64,000 bases of DNA, taken from Paenibacillus contaminans (GTDB lineage: Bacteria; Bacillota; Bacilli; Paenibacillales; NBRC-103111). Position numbers and translations under genes: made by a program. Below the pieces are notes generated by a model, which worked only from the letters and a program-made list of their open reading frames with translations, did no database searches and was not told the DNA's origin. Below, one piece after another: positions 8,658-16,389 of this stretch. The stretch's first letter is position 1. Each line of letters begins with the position of its first letter. Where the stretch lies: contig NZ_QMFB01000019.1 of NCBI RefSeq assembly GCF_003285015.1, forward strand, positions 217-64,216, given 5' to 3'.

Positions 8658-8816
8658 ATGCCGAAAAATAAGACGCAAGTCGTTAATCCGCCAAGCGGGC
8701 AAACGAATCAGCATGAATCCGTACAGCCCCAAGAGCCGCTTTCCGGCTCCAAAACGGTGAAGAACCGCAACCATTCCCACAAGAGCCCGAGCGAAGGCAG
8801 CGGATCCGGGGGATAG
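8658..8816 (+). CDS. sspP: SspP-like small acid-soluble spore protein
   Basis: 52 residues from ATG 8658, preceded by AGGGAGGAA. The central segment EPLSGSKTVKNRNHSHKS closely follows the diagnostic PLSGSKKVKNRNHSRQK stretch of the SspP family, minor acid-soluble proteins of the spore core. The flanks are variable, Gln/Ser/Gly-rich and disordered in appearance. It ends the three-gene cluster before a terminator. A forespore (sigma G) promoter would be expected, but I could not identify one. The assignment rests on this one motif. Confidence 0.65.
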   Translation: MPKNKTQVVNPPSGQTNQHESVQPQEPLSGSKTVKNRNHSHKSPSEGSGSGG

Positions 8817-8832
8817 TTTGGCTCCACGTTAA

Positions 8833-8879
8833 GAAAAAAATCCGCCTTTCGTGCAAATGCCGAATAGGCGGTTTTTTTA
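8833..8879 (+). terminator. Terminator of the small-gene cluster
   Basis: CCGCCT (8842-8847) pairs with AGGCGG (8866-8871), preceded by an A run and followed by TTTTTTT, so it could work in both directions. Confidence 0.8.
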
Positions 8880-8937
8880 TGAAATTTTTATTTTCGAGAA
8901 GCGCATAGTTATCGAACGCCCGGACATACTATTATCG

Positions 8938-9172
8938 ACGGTGAGAGCGAGGTGTGGTTCCATTGAACAATTTCGAGGGAAACTAGCCACTAACGATCTT
9001 TCAGCCTTATTATAGAAACTGGAGGGATGTGCCAAAGACACGTAAGTGTTAGAGGCAACAAAGAAAGTTGTCTACGACAACCGGATCGAAGGTACTATAA
9101 GCGAGGAATAAAGAAATGATCTAAAAAATTTTCACCGTCAATGAAGAGGACCCCATAAAAAGGGTCCTTTTC
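8938..9172 (+). ncRNA. Candidate structured non-coding RNA or element remnant
   Basis: The 536-base gap 8817-9352 has no convincing reading frame. Within it a closing pair GACGGTGA (about 8937-8944) / TCACCGTC (about 9132-9139) brackets several local hairpins: GACAC-GTAA-GTGTT (9037-9050, a GNRA tetraloop), GTTGTC-TAC-GACAAC (9067-9081) and alternative GGCAAC/GTTGTC pairing. It ends in a 7-bp terminator hairpin AGGACCC/GGGTCCT (9147-9168) with a T run. The last 70 bases recur at 16214. It may be a free-standing RNA or the right end of a decayed transposable element of IS200/IS605 type, whose guide RNAs show similar structure. I cannot name the family. Confidence 0.35.
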
Positions 9173-9190
9173 GCATTGTCAGGGTAATTT
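9120..9190 (+). repeat. 70-base terminator-bearing repeat, left copy
   Basis: Near-identical to 16214-16283: a 54-base stretch from the TTTTCACCGTC segment through CGCATTGT, with the AGGACCC/GGGTCCT terminator inside, matches exactly. The two copies flank the AraC/ABC/SGNH island in the same orientation. Confidence 0.9.
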
Positions 9191-9352
9191 ATGTTCCGCC
9201 GTATTAGTCACCCAGGCTACTCGTCCTACTACCGGCAAGTGTATGAATTTATTCGTACTCGTTTCCAAGAAAAACAGCTATAGGGTATACTATACTAGTA
9301 CTGCTGAGACCAAAGGATAAGAATATGATGAACAACGGGAGCGACGAAGGTA

Positions 9353-11680
9353 TTGAATAGATTATACCGATTCTTTCGACATGCCAAGGGAAACTTCTAT
9401 AGAAAAAGTCTCGTTCTCATTCTGCTCAGCGCGAGCATCCCCGGGCTTGTCATCGGTGGAAGCGTTTACTGGATCGTATCCGCTAAAATCGAGTCCGCGT
9501 TGATTGAATCGCATCAGAAACAAATTTTGGAGCAGTCCCGAAATATGGACGAGCAGTTAAACTATTTGGAATTGACCTTGAGTCATTGGGCCTTCGAGCC
9601 GCGTTTTGGCGAAAGCTTGCAAACGCTTGATTTTGTCTATCATTTTGCGGAAACAAGGGACATCTACAAGACGCTGCTCGTGATGCAGGGCTCTCATCCG
9701 CTCATCAAAGGGGTGGAGCTGTTTATTGACAGGCCGTCGCCTGTGCGGTTCAACCCGGAATACAATCCACCCAACGACCAGAGCCAGATTACGTATTTCA
9801 AGCAATTGCTGAGCAGAGGGGGCACGGCTTACTGGACGAATTCGTCCCAAGTCGCCAAACCATCCGCTTCTAATGACGCCTTGTTGGTTCACAAGATCAT
9901 GGATATGAACCAAAACCCGTTCGGTGTCCTGGTCGCCACGCTGAATCGCGAGAAAGTCGAGAACATGTTGAAGGTGCTGAATCCCTATGATAAAGGCGCC
10001 TCCTTTCTGATGAATAGGCAAAATGAAATTTTCGCAGCCGTCCAGAGTGGAGCTTCTTCACCGAACGAGTTTGAAGCGGCCATTAAGGAAGCCGTCATGC
10101 AAGTGAGAGACGACGAGAGGGCTTTCTCGTTCAAATGGAACGGTGACGATTATTCGGTTTCAGTCGGCAAGCTGCCGCGAATCGATACGGAGTGGACTTA
10201 TGTCTCTGCCACTCCCATCTCGGCCATCACCTCGCCGATTATTTTCGTATCCGAATTGATACTCCTCTTCAGTATTTCCGGTTTTGCTTTGGCATTGGCG
10301 CTGTCGTGGTTCGCCTCCAATCGCATCTATTCGCCGGTAAAGCGGCTGATGAATGTGCTTGCCGGAGGAAAGGCCGGGGGATGGAGCCGAAACCTCGACG
10401 AATTCCAGCTTCTTGAGAAACAATGGGGGCATTTATCGCGGGAAAGCAGTCTCCTACAGAGCAAGCTTCAGGAACAACTGCCTCATATTAGAGAGGGTTT
10501 TCTGCTGCAGCTGTTTCACCAATACTTGAATCGTTATTCCGAGCAGGAGCTCAAGAATCGCATGAAGCAGTACGGTTGGGAAACCGACGGCCGGCAATTT
10601 ATCGTAACGAATGTGCAATTAACCGGATTTTCGCAATCGGATGGGCGATTTACTCATGATGACAGAGGACTTGCCACGTTCGCGGCGGCCAATATCATCC
10701 AGGAGCTGGCGGCATCGCGCTTGAAGGAATTCAGCGTCATTAATTTTCACGATTCGTCGATCGGCCTGCTCGTATTCGCCTCCGATGCGGCTTCAGCGAG
10801 AATGGAACTTCTTGCGATGAGTAAAGAGCTGACGCAAACGATCAATCAGATCCTATACGTCCGCGTGACGATTACGATTGGCAAGCCGACGGATTTGGTG
10901 CGGAATATCCCGGCTATATTCGAAGAGGCCAGCCAGGTTTCGTGGGCTCGCATAATGAAAGACGCCAATCAGATCATCGACATGGAGCAGCCTGATGCTG
11001 CGCTTGACCTCGGCGCATTCCAATACCCGTTCGCGCTGGAACGGGACATCGTACAAGCGATGCGAATGGGGCAGCAGAACGATGTCGAGCGTCTGCTCGA
11101 GCAGTTTCTGAACGAAGTGGCGGACGGAGGGAACAAAGAAGCGGTTGTGAAGCAAAGCCTGCTTCTTCTGGTCGGAAGTATGCAGCATATGATTATGTTA
11201 TCGGGGATTCGGTTGAGAACGCCGTTAGAGGGCGCTAACGTATTCGACAGCCTGCTGCAAACCCGGGAGCGGGAGCAGATCATACAGCTCATCTGCACGA
11301 AAGTGGCCAATCCGTTTATCGAGGCGATGGCAGAGCGAACGAATACCCAGGTGCAGAAGATTATAGAACAAGCGATTCGCTATTTGGAAACGAATTATAC
11401 GAAGGATATTTCGCTGGATAGCTGCGCGGATCAATTAGGGACGAATCCGTTTACCTTGAGCAAATCGTTCAAGCAAGTAACGGGAATCAATTTTATTGAT
11501 TATGTGACGGACTTGCGATTGAACAAGGCGAAGGAGCTGCTGCGGGAAACGGATATGAAGATGAATGACATCGCGGAATCAGTCGGGTACCAGCAGACGT
11601 ATTTCAACCGTATTTTTAAAAAGCAGGAGGGCATTACGCCAAGCCAGTATCGGGATAAAAGCCGTGATGCAACCGTATGA
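9353..11680 (+). CDS. AraC-family regulator with membrane sensor (YtdP/YesS type)
   Basis: 775 residues, start TTG 9353 behind GGGAGCG; a TATACT at 9286-9291 is a plausible -10. Two membrane segments (about 19-40 and 296-318) bracket an extracellular Cache-like sensing region. A cytoplasmic middle section follows, and residues about 668-770 form the double helix-turn-helix of AraC proteins, with the family signature ending in MNDIAESVGYQQTYFNRIFKKQEGITPSQYR. Length and layout match B. subtilis YtdP and YesS, which sit beside CUT1 sugar importers and activate them. A terminator separates it from the importer genes it probably controls. The sensed sugar is unknown. Confidence 0.88.
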   Translation: MNRLYRFFRHAKGNFYRKSLVLILLSASIPGLVIGGSVYWIVSAKIESALIESHQKQILEQSRNMDEQLNYLELTLSHWAFEPRFGESLQTLDFVYHFAETRDIYKTLLVMQGSHPLIKGVELFIDRPSPVRFNPEYNPPNDQSQITYFKQLLSRGGTAYWTNSSQVAKPSASNDALLVHKIMDMNQNPFGVLVATLNREKVENMLKVLNPYDKGASFLMNRQNEIFAAVQSGASSPNEFEAAIKEAVMQVRDDERAFSFKWNGDDYSVSVGKLPRIDTEWTYVSATPISAITSPIIFVSELILLFSISGFALALALSWFASNRIYSPVKRLMNVLAGGKAGGWSRNLDEFQLLEKQWGHLSRESSLLQSKLQEQLPHIREGFLLQLFHQYLNRYSEQELKNRMKQYGWETDGRQFIVTNVQLTGFSQSDGRFTHDDRGLATFAAANIIQELAASRLKEFSVINFHDSSIGLLVFASDAASARMELLAMSKELTQTINQILYVRVTITIGKPTDLVRNIPAIFEEASQVSWARIMKDANQIIDMEQPDAALDLGAFQYPFALERDIVQAMRMGQQNDVERLLEQFLNEVADGGNKEAVVKQSLLLLVGSMQHMIMLSGIRLRTPLEGANVFDSLLQTREREQIIQLICTKVANPFIEAMAERTNTQVQKIIEQAIRYLETNYTKDISLDSCADQLGTNPFTLSKSFKQVTGINFIDYVTDLRLNKAKELLRETDMKMNDIAESVGYQQTYFNRIFKKQEGITPSQYRDKSRDATV

Positions 11681-11694
11681 GCATCAGCATTGTT

Positions 11695-11735
11695 GCCCTG
11701 AACGTCTGTTATTTAGGCGTTTTGAGGGCTTTTTT
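11695..11735 (+). terminator. Terminator after the AraC regulator
   Basis: GCCCT-g-AACG...CGTT-ttg-AGGGC followed by TTTTTT. Confidence 0.75.
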
Positions 11736-11904
11736 GGCATGCGGCGAGAAAGTCCAATACGGGTAAAAAAGTGCAAAACTAGCTCTGTCGCGGCCGTTGC
11801 TCCTCCATCCAAAATGTATAATTGCCTGCAAAATGATCCTGCCCTATGATTCAGTTGCGAATACACTTCATGCAGAAAGGAGGAACATCCGAAAGGAGAT
11901 ACCG

Positions 11905-12852
11905 ATGGATAAAATGTTGTCGAGCGCGAAACCGGCAGGCCGATCGGAGACGAATTGGCTTCGTCATGTGAAGAAAGACAAGTGGTTGTATGTGCTGCTG
12001 TTACCGGGGGTTCTGTATTTCCTTGTTTTCAAGTACATCCCGATGTGGGGAGTGCTCATTGCGTTTCAGAATTACCAGCCGTTTTTAGGGTTTTGGCAGA
12101 GCAAGTGGATCGGAATGGAACACTTCACCATCTTTTTTCAAAATCCCGATTTCATCAAACTGCTTCGCAATACGCTATTGCTGTCATTTTACAATATTAT
12201 CTTTTATTTCCCTGCCCCTATCTTTATCGCGCTTATGCTCAACGAAGTTAGAATTGCGATCGTCAAGCGAACGATTCAGACGCTGATTTACGTCCCGCAC
12301 TTCATCTCGATGGTCATCGTGGTCAGCATTACCTACGTGTTCTTAACGACCGAGGGCGGGATCGTCAACGAGCTGTTGCAGCAGTATACGGGCACGAAGA
12401 TCGCTTTCTTGTCCGACCCCGATTGGTTTCGACCGTTGATCATTCTGCAAACGATATGGAAAGAAGCCGGGTGGGGGACGATTATTATTCTGGCTGCGCT
12501 GTCGGGCGTCAGTCTGGAGCAGTATGAAGCCGCGATCGTCGACGGAGCGGGAAGATGGCGCCAACTGTGGCATATTACGCTGCCGGCAATCCGAAGCACA
12601 ATCGTCATACTGCTCATTCTCAGGATGGGGTATGTTCTCGATAACGGATTCGAGCACATTTATTTGATGATGAATGCGCTCAATCGTGATGTGGCCGATG
12701 TATTCGACACGTATGTGTATGATACCGGGATCAGAGGGGGAGCATTCAGCTACAGTACGGCAGTCGGCTTGTTTAAATCGATTGTAGGCGTCATTCTCGT
12801 ATTGTCCAGCAATTACCTGGCAAAGAGATTCGGGCAAACGGGCATTTATTGA
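11905..12852 (+). CDS. Carbohydrate ABC transporter permease (LplB/YtcP-partner type)
   Basis: 315 residues from ATG 11905, chosen for the AAAGGAGAT site 5 bases upstream. It is one of two inner-membrane subunits of a CUT1 oligosaccharide importer. Six membrane segments are visible, with the first at about residues 30-50 (YVLLLPGVLYFLVFKYIPMWG). The EAA loop that contacts the ATPase is present as EQYEAAIVDGAGRWRQLWHITLPAI. The next gene is the partner permease. A TATAAT at 11817-11822 could be the operon -10. No ATPase gene accompanies the set, as is usual for importers served by MsmX. Confidence 0.92.
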   Translation: MDKMLSSAKPAGRSETNWLRHVKKDKWLYVLLLPGVLYFLVFKYIPMWGVLIAFQNYQPFLGFWQSKWIGMEHFTIFFQNPDFIKLLRNTLLLSFYNIIFYFPAPIFIALMLNEVRIAIVKRTIQTLIYVPHFISMVIVVSITYVFLTTEGGIVNELLQQYTGTKIAFLSDPDWFRPLIILQTIWKEAGWGTIIILAALSGVSLEQYEAAIVDGAGRWRQLWHITLPAIRSTIVILLILRMGYVLDNGFEHIYLMMNALNRDVADVFDTYVYDTGIRGGAFSYSTAVGLFKSIVGVILVLSSNYLAKRFGQTGIY

Positions 12853-12877
12853 TTGACTGATTGATTGATTGATTGAT
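12850..12877 (+). repeat. TGAT tetranucleotide tract
   Basis: Seven TGAT units in a row, one reading TGAC, begin in the stop codon of the first permease and end just before the GGAGG ribosome site of the second. Confidence 0.9.
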
Positions 12878-12891
12878 GGAGGATAATCGTT

Positions 12892-13776
12892 ATGGGAAAA
12901 TGGTCTAACACCGTATCCGCAAGGATATTCGACGGGTTCAACTACCTCTTGCTGGTGTTGTTCGCCCTTTGCTCCATCGTCCCCTTTCTTTATATTATTG
13001 GCGGTTCTTTCGCTACGGAGGCGGAATTAAGCACGAGAGGATTTTTTCTGATTCCAACAGAGTACTCCTTGAATGCGTATAAGTATATTTTCACATCGAA
13101 TACGTTGATCCGCAGCATCATGGTTTCGATCTATGTGACGGCAGTAGGTACCGTGGTCAATCTGTTCTTTACCGTCACGATGGCCTACCCGTTGGCGCGC
13201 AGAACATTGCATGGCAGGAATACCATCCTCAACCTGGTTGTCTTCTCCATGCTGTTTAGCGGCGGGCTCATTCCTACCTTCTTGATCGTAAAAAGCCTGG
13301 GTCTGCTCGACACTTATTGGGCTTTGATGCTGCCGGGCGCGATAAGCGCATTTAATTTGATCATCGTGAAAAATTTTTTCCAGGAGCTGCCCCCGGGGTT
13401 GGAGGAGTCGGCGAGAATAGACGGCTGTACGGAAGTAGGCGTATTGTGGAAAATTGTGCTGCCATTGTCCAAACCGGTGTTGGCTACATTCGGCATGTTT
13501 TACGCGGTCGGGCACTGGAACAATTTCTTCACTGCGCTGCTTTATGTGAACAGTCCCGAAAAATGGCCGTTGCAGGTATTGCTGCGCCAAATCGTTTTGC
13601 TGTCGCAGGGGAGCTTGGGGGATTCGACGCAAATGGATCATCTGTTCGAGCAGCCTCCTGAGCAAGCGGTGAAAATGGCCGCGATCGTGGTGGGCACCGT
13701 TCCGATTCTGCTCGTGTACCCGTTCCTGCAAAAGCATTTTGCCAAAGGGGTACTGCTTGGTTCCGTCAAAGGATAA
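12892..13776 (+). CDS. Carbohydrate ABC transporter permease (YtcP/LplC type)
   Basis: 294 residues, ATG behind GGAGGATAA. Second membrane subunit of the importer. Six membrane segments; the EAA loop reads GLEESARIDGCTEVGVLWKIVLPLSKP. The C-terminus PILLVYPFLQKHFAKGVLLGSVKG is a hallmark of this subfamily and recurs almost unchanged in the second importer of this window (25257). It is 39 bases after the first permease and 42 bases before the binding protein, so the three are one operon. Confidence 0.93.
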   Translation: MGKWSNTVSARIFDGFNYLLLVLFALCSIVPFLYIIGGSFATEAELSTRGFFLIPTEYSLNAYKYIFTSNTLIRSIMVSIYVTAVGTVVNLFFTVTMAYPLARRTLHGRNTILNLVVFSMLFSGGLIPTFLIVKSLGLLDTYWALMLPGAISAFNLIIVKNFFQELPPGLEESARIDGCTEVGVLWKIVLPLSKPVLATFGMFYAVGHWNNFFTALLYVNSPEKWPLQVLLRQIVLLSQGSLGDSTQMDHLFEQPPEQAVKMAAIVVGTVPILLVYPFLQKHFAKGVLLGSVKG

Positions 13777-13818
13777 TCGTCAAAGATTGTATAAAATGAG
13801 GAGAGGAATGAATCATTG

Positions 13819-15384
13819 ATGGCGACGAACAAGAAATCGCTACAACGGGGGATTACCCTGGCACTTGTTTCAGCAGTAGGGCTCACAGGGATGATCGGAT
13901 GCTCAAACGGGGGGAATAGCAAGGAGCCGGCCGGGAACAGTACGTCACCTGCCGCGAATAGCGCATCGCCAACTACGCAGCCGCCGCTCAATCTCGATAT
14001 TATGCTTCCTTCCTTTGGAACCGAGAGCCCGAAGGAGGACAGTCCGGTCATTCAAGCGCTCGAAAAGGCGACAAACACCAAACTCCATTTTGAATGGGCG
14101 CCCAATTCGTCCTATGGGGACAAGTACAACATTACGTTGGCGTCCGGCAAAATGCCCGCGATCATGGTCGTGCAGAGCAAGACGGCCAGCTTCGTGAATG
14201 CAGCCAGATCGGGAGCTTTCTGGGAGCTTGGACCATACTTGAAGGATTATCCGAACTTAAGCAAAGCGAACCCGATTACTTTGAAAAACTCTTCCGTCGA
14301 CGGTAAGGTATATGGTCTTTATCGTACTCGTCCGCTCGGCAGAAACGGGATGATGATTCGCCAAGACTGGCTCGAAAATGTCGGCTTGCAGCCGCCCAAA
14401 ACGATTGATGACTTTTACAATGTGCTTAAAGCATTTGCCGCTCAAGACCCGGATAAGAACGGGAAGGCGGATACGTACGGCATGGTCATTACCAAATACA
14501 ATCTCCCGTGGGAGATGATGCAAACCTGGTTTGGGGCTCCGAATAAATGGGGAATGGATGCGAATGGCAAGCTGACGCCGGTTCATTTTACGTCCGAATA
14601 TATGGATGCGCTTCGCTTTTTCAAAAAGCTGTATGACGAGAAGCTGATCAATCAGGATTTTGCCGTCATGGATTCGGCGAAATGGGTAGAACCGCTTGCC
14701 GGCAATCAGGCTGGTGTTGTGCTTGGCGAGGCGGACGGTGTCGTGCCTTTTGAGAACCGGGTTGAGGAAGCGATGAAGAAGCTGAACAAGCCAGAGCGGC
14801 AATACCTCGATATTTTCGGTGATGTTGCCGGACCTAAGGGAATCCGAAACTTGCCGACAACGGGCTATGCAGGTTTGGTCCACATTTCTAAATCCACAGT
14901 AAAAACAGAAGCGGAACTGAAACGCGTATTGACGTTCCTGGACAAGCTGAGCGATGCCGATATGCAAAACTTGCTGTACAACGGAATTGAAGGCAGACAC
15001 TATACGAAAACGGCGAATGGGATTGAGGCGACGACGGACAAAGCGCTGCTTGTGGAAAAGGTTGATATATCCCAAGTTTTAACAAATATTCCGGAAAATA
15101 AGGCGCTTCAGGCTGTGGTAACGCCGCTGCGGGCGAAATTGACCAAGGTACAGAAGGATAACGAAGCGTTCGTCGTTCCAGATCCGACTTCTCCTCTCGT
15201 ATCGACCGTGTATACGCAGAAAGGCGCGCAATTGGATAATATTGCAAATGACGCCAGAACCAAATTCATTGTCGGTCAAATTGACGAAGCGGGCTTGAAG
15301 GCGGCGAACGAGCTGTGGCTGAAGAGCGGCGGCGAAGACTTGATTAAAGAAATGAATGAGCTGTATGTTGCGAATGGGAAGTAA
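13819..15384 (+). CDS. Extracellular sugar-binding lipoprotein (LplA type)
   Basis: 521 residues from ATG 13819; the adjacent TTG 13816 is also possible, both behind GAGGAGAGG. A signal peptide ends in lipobox MIGC, so the protein is lipid-anchored and delivers substrate to the two permeases encoded just upstream. A Ser/Pro/Asn-rich linker follows the cysteine. The DPDKNGKADTYGMV segment resembles the calcium-loop-like stretch common in this family and is shared with the binding protein at 21741. The ligand cannot be told from sequence; permease and regulator type suggest a plant-derived oligosaccharide. Confidence 0.9.
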   Translation: MATNKKSLQRGITLALVSAVGLTGMIGCSNGGNSKEPAGNSTSPAANSASPTTQPPLNLDIMLPSFGTESPKEDSPVIQALEKATNTKLHFEWAPNSSYGDKYNITLASGKMPAIMVVQSKTASFVNAARSGAFWELGPYLKDYPNLSKANPITLKNSSVDGKVYGLYRTRPLGRNGMMIRQDWLENVGLQPPKTIDDFYNVLKAFAAQDPDKNGKADTYGMVITKYNLPWEMMQTWFGAPNKWGMDANGKLTPVHFTSEYMDALRFFKKLYDEKLINQDFAVMDSAKWVEPLAGNQAGVVLGEADGVVPFENRVEEAMKKLNKPERQYLDIFGDVAGPKGIRNLPTTGYAGLVHISKSTVKTEAELKRVLTFLDKLSDADMQNLLYNGIEGRHYTKTANGIEATTDKALLVEKVDISQVLTNIPENKALQAVVTPLRAKLTKVQKDNEAFVVPDPTSPLVSTVYTQKGAQLDNIANDARTKFIVGQIDEAGLKAANELWLKSGGEDLIKEMNELYVANGK

Positions 15385-15440
15385 AGATAAGAGTCGTTTC
15401 ACCATAGCGGTCATGAGCCGCATCTGCTGACCCCACAGAT

Positions 15441-15487
15441 TCTAACGGTGCTATTTATAACTATTTCGGGAAAATAGCTCCGTTAGA
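15441..15487 (+). repeat. Long hairpin between binding protein and SGNH gene
   Basis: TCTAACGG-t-GCTATTT pairs with AAATAGC-t-CCGTTAGA, a 15-bp stem with one T/T mismatch. No strong T run follows. It looks like a REP-type intergenic palindrome or an mRNA-protecting stem rather than a full terminator. Confidence 0.65.
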
Positions 15488-15534
15488 TTTCTTTACCCTC
15501 CATCGTGCTCGAAGCGAAAGGAATGTCTATAAAC

Positions 15535-16155
15535 ATGAAAAAGATTTTTTTAATTGGCGACAGCATAAGCGTACACTACGGTGATTATTTATCAGCGTTA
15601 ATTAAGGAATGTTATGAGCTCATTCCACGCGAGGGTATAAAAGAAGCCTTGCAGAATATCAATATGCCGATTGGCGGTAACGGCGGGGATAGCGCCAGGG
15701 TGCTGGGTTTTCTTAAAGCTCAGGAGGATGAAGAAAGGCTCAATTATGATGTTTTGTTATTTAACAGCGGACTACATGACATTAAGCGCATATATGAAAC
15801 CATGGAAATACAAGTTGAGCTTTCTGCCTATGAAGCTAATTTGAGAGAAATACTCAAACTGGCGCGTGTTCATCGGGTGATGCCGATTTTTATAAACACC
15901 ACGCCGGTAGACGATGAAATCCATTTTTCCTTCCTTAAAGAAAACGGTGGAATAACCCGTTATCATGCAGATGTTATTGCCTATAACCATGCAGCAGAAA
16001 AAATAATGAGGGAAAATGATGTAGCGATTATTGATTTGAACGGCTATACTGCGTCGTTAGGGGGCAACTTGTATTGCGACCATGTGCATTTCAATGATTC
16101 GATAAGGAAATTGCAGGCTGATTTTATCGCTGTAAAGCTTGCCGAAATACTCTGA
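15535..16155 (+). CDS. SGNH/GDSL-type hydrolase
   Basis: 206 residues from ATG 15535 (AAAGGA upstream; an ATG at 15523 is an alternative). The SGNH block I reads FLIGDSIS with the nucleophilic serine, and the C-terminal catalytic Asp-His pair is in LYCDHVHFND. Block III Asn may be the N of LLFNSGLHDI. There is no signal peptide, so it is probably an intracellular esterase or deacetylase acting on an imported acetylated sugar. It lies 150 bases after the binding protein and just before a terminator, so it is likely the last gene of the island. Its lower GC than its neighbours may reflect a separate origin. Confidence 0.8.
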   Translation: MKKIFLIGDSISVHYGDYLSALIKECYELIPREGIKEALQNINMPIGGNGGDSARVLGFLKAQEDEERLNYDVLLFNSGLHDIKRIYETMEIQVELSAYEANLREILKLARVHRVMPIFINTTPVDDEIHFSFLKENGGITRYHADVIAYNHAAEKIMRENDVAIIDLNGYTASLGGNLYCDHVHFNDSIRKLQADFIAVKLAEIL

Positions 16156-16213
16156 AATGACAGTTTTGAACAGGACGCACCTCTCCAACCAGATATACGG
16201 TGAGAGAGGATTA

Positions 16214-16283
16214 TCTAAAAATTTTCACCGTCAATGAAGAGGACCCCATAAAAAGGGTCCTTTTCGCATTGTAAGGTTAATTT
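16214..16283 (+). repeat. 70-base terminator-bearing repeat, right copy
   Basis: Matches 9120-9190. It carries the terminator stem AGGACCC (16240-16246) / GGGTCCT (16255-16261) plus T run, which ends the SGNH gene. Just upstream, ACGGTGA (16199) pairs with TCACCGT (16225), the same closing pair that in the left copy spans about 190 bases. Confidence 0.9.
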
Positions 16284-16389
16284 TACCACTTTACAACCTG
16301 CTTCTTTTATGTCGATATAAAAATAAGCCGGAATTCTTTAATTTGCATGCGGTATGACCGGCATTTTACATCGAAATGGAGCTGGAGGA

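Noticed and set aside
8938..9172. Group II intron or known riboswitch
   Set aside because: No domain V sequence, no reverse transcriptase gene, and none of the aptamer cores I know could be matched.
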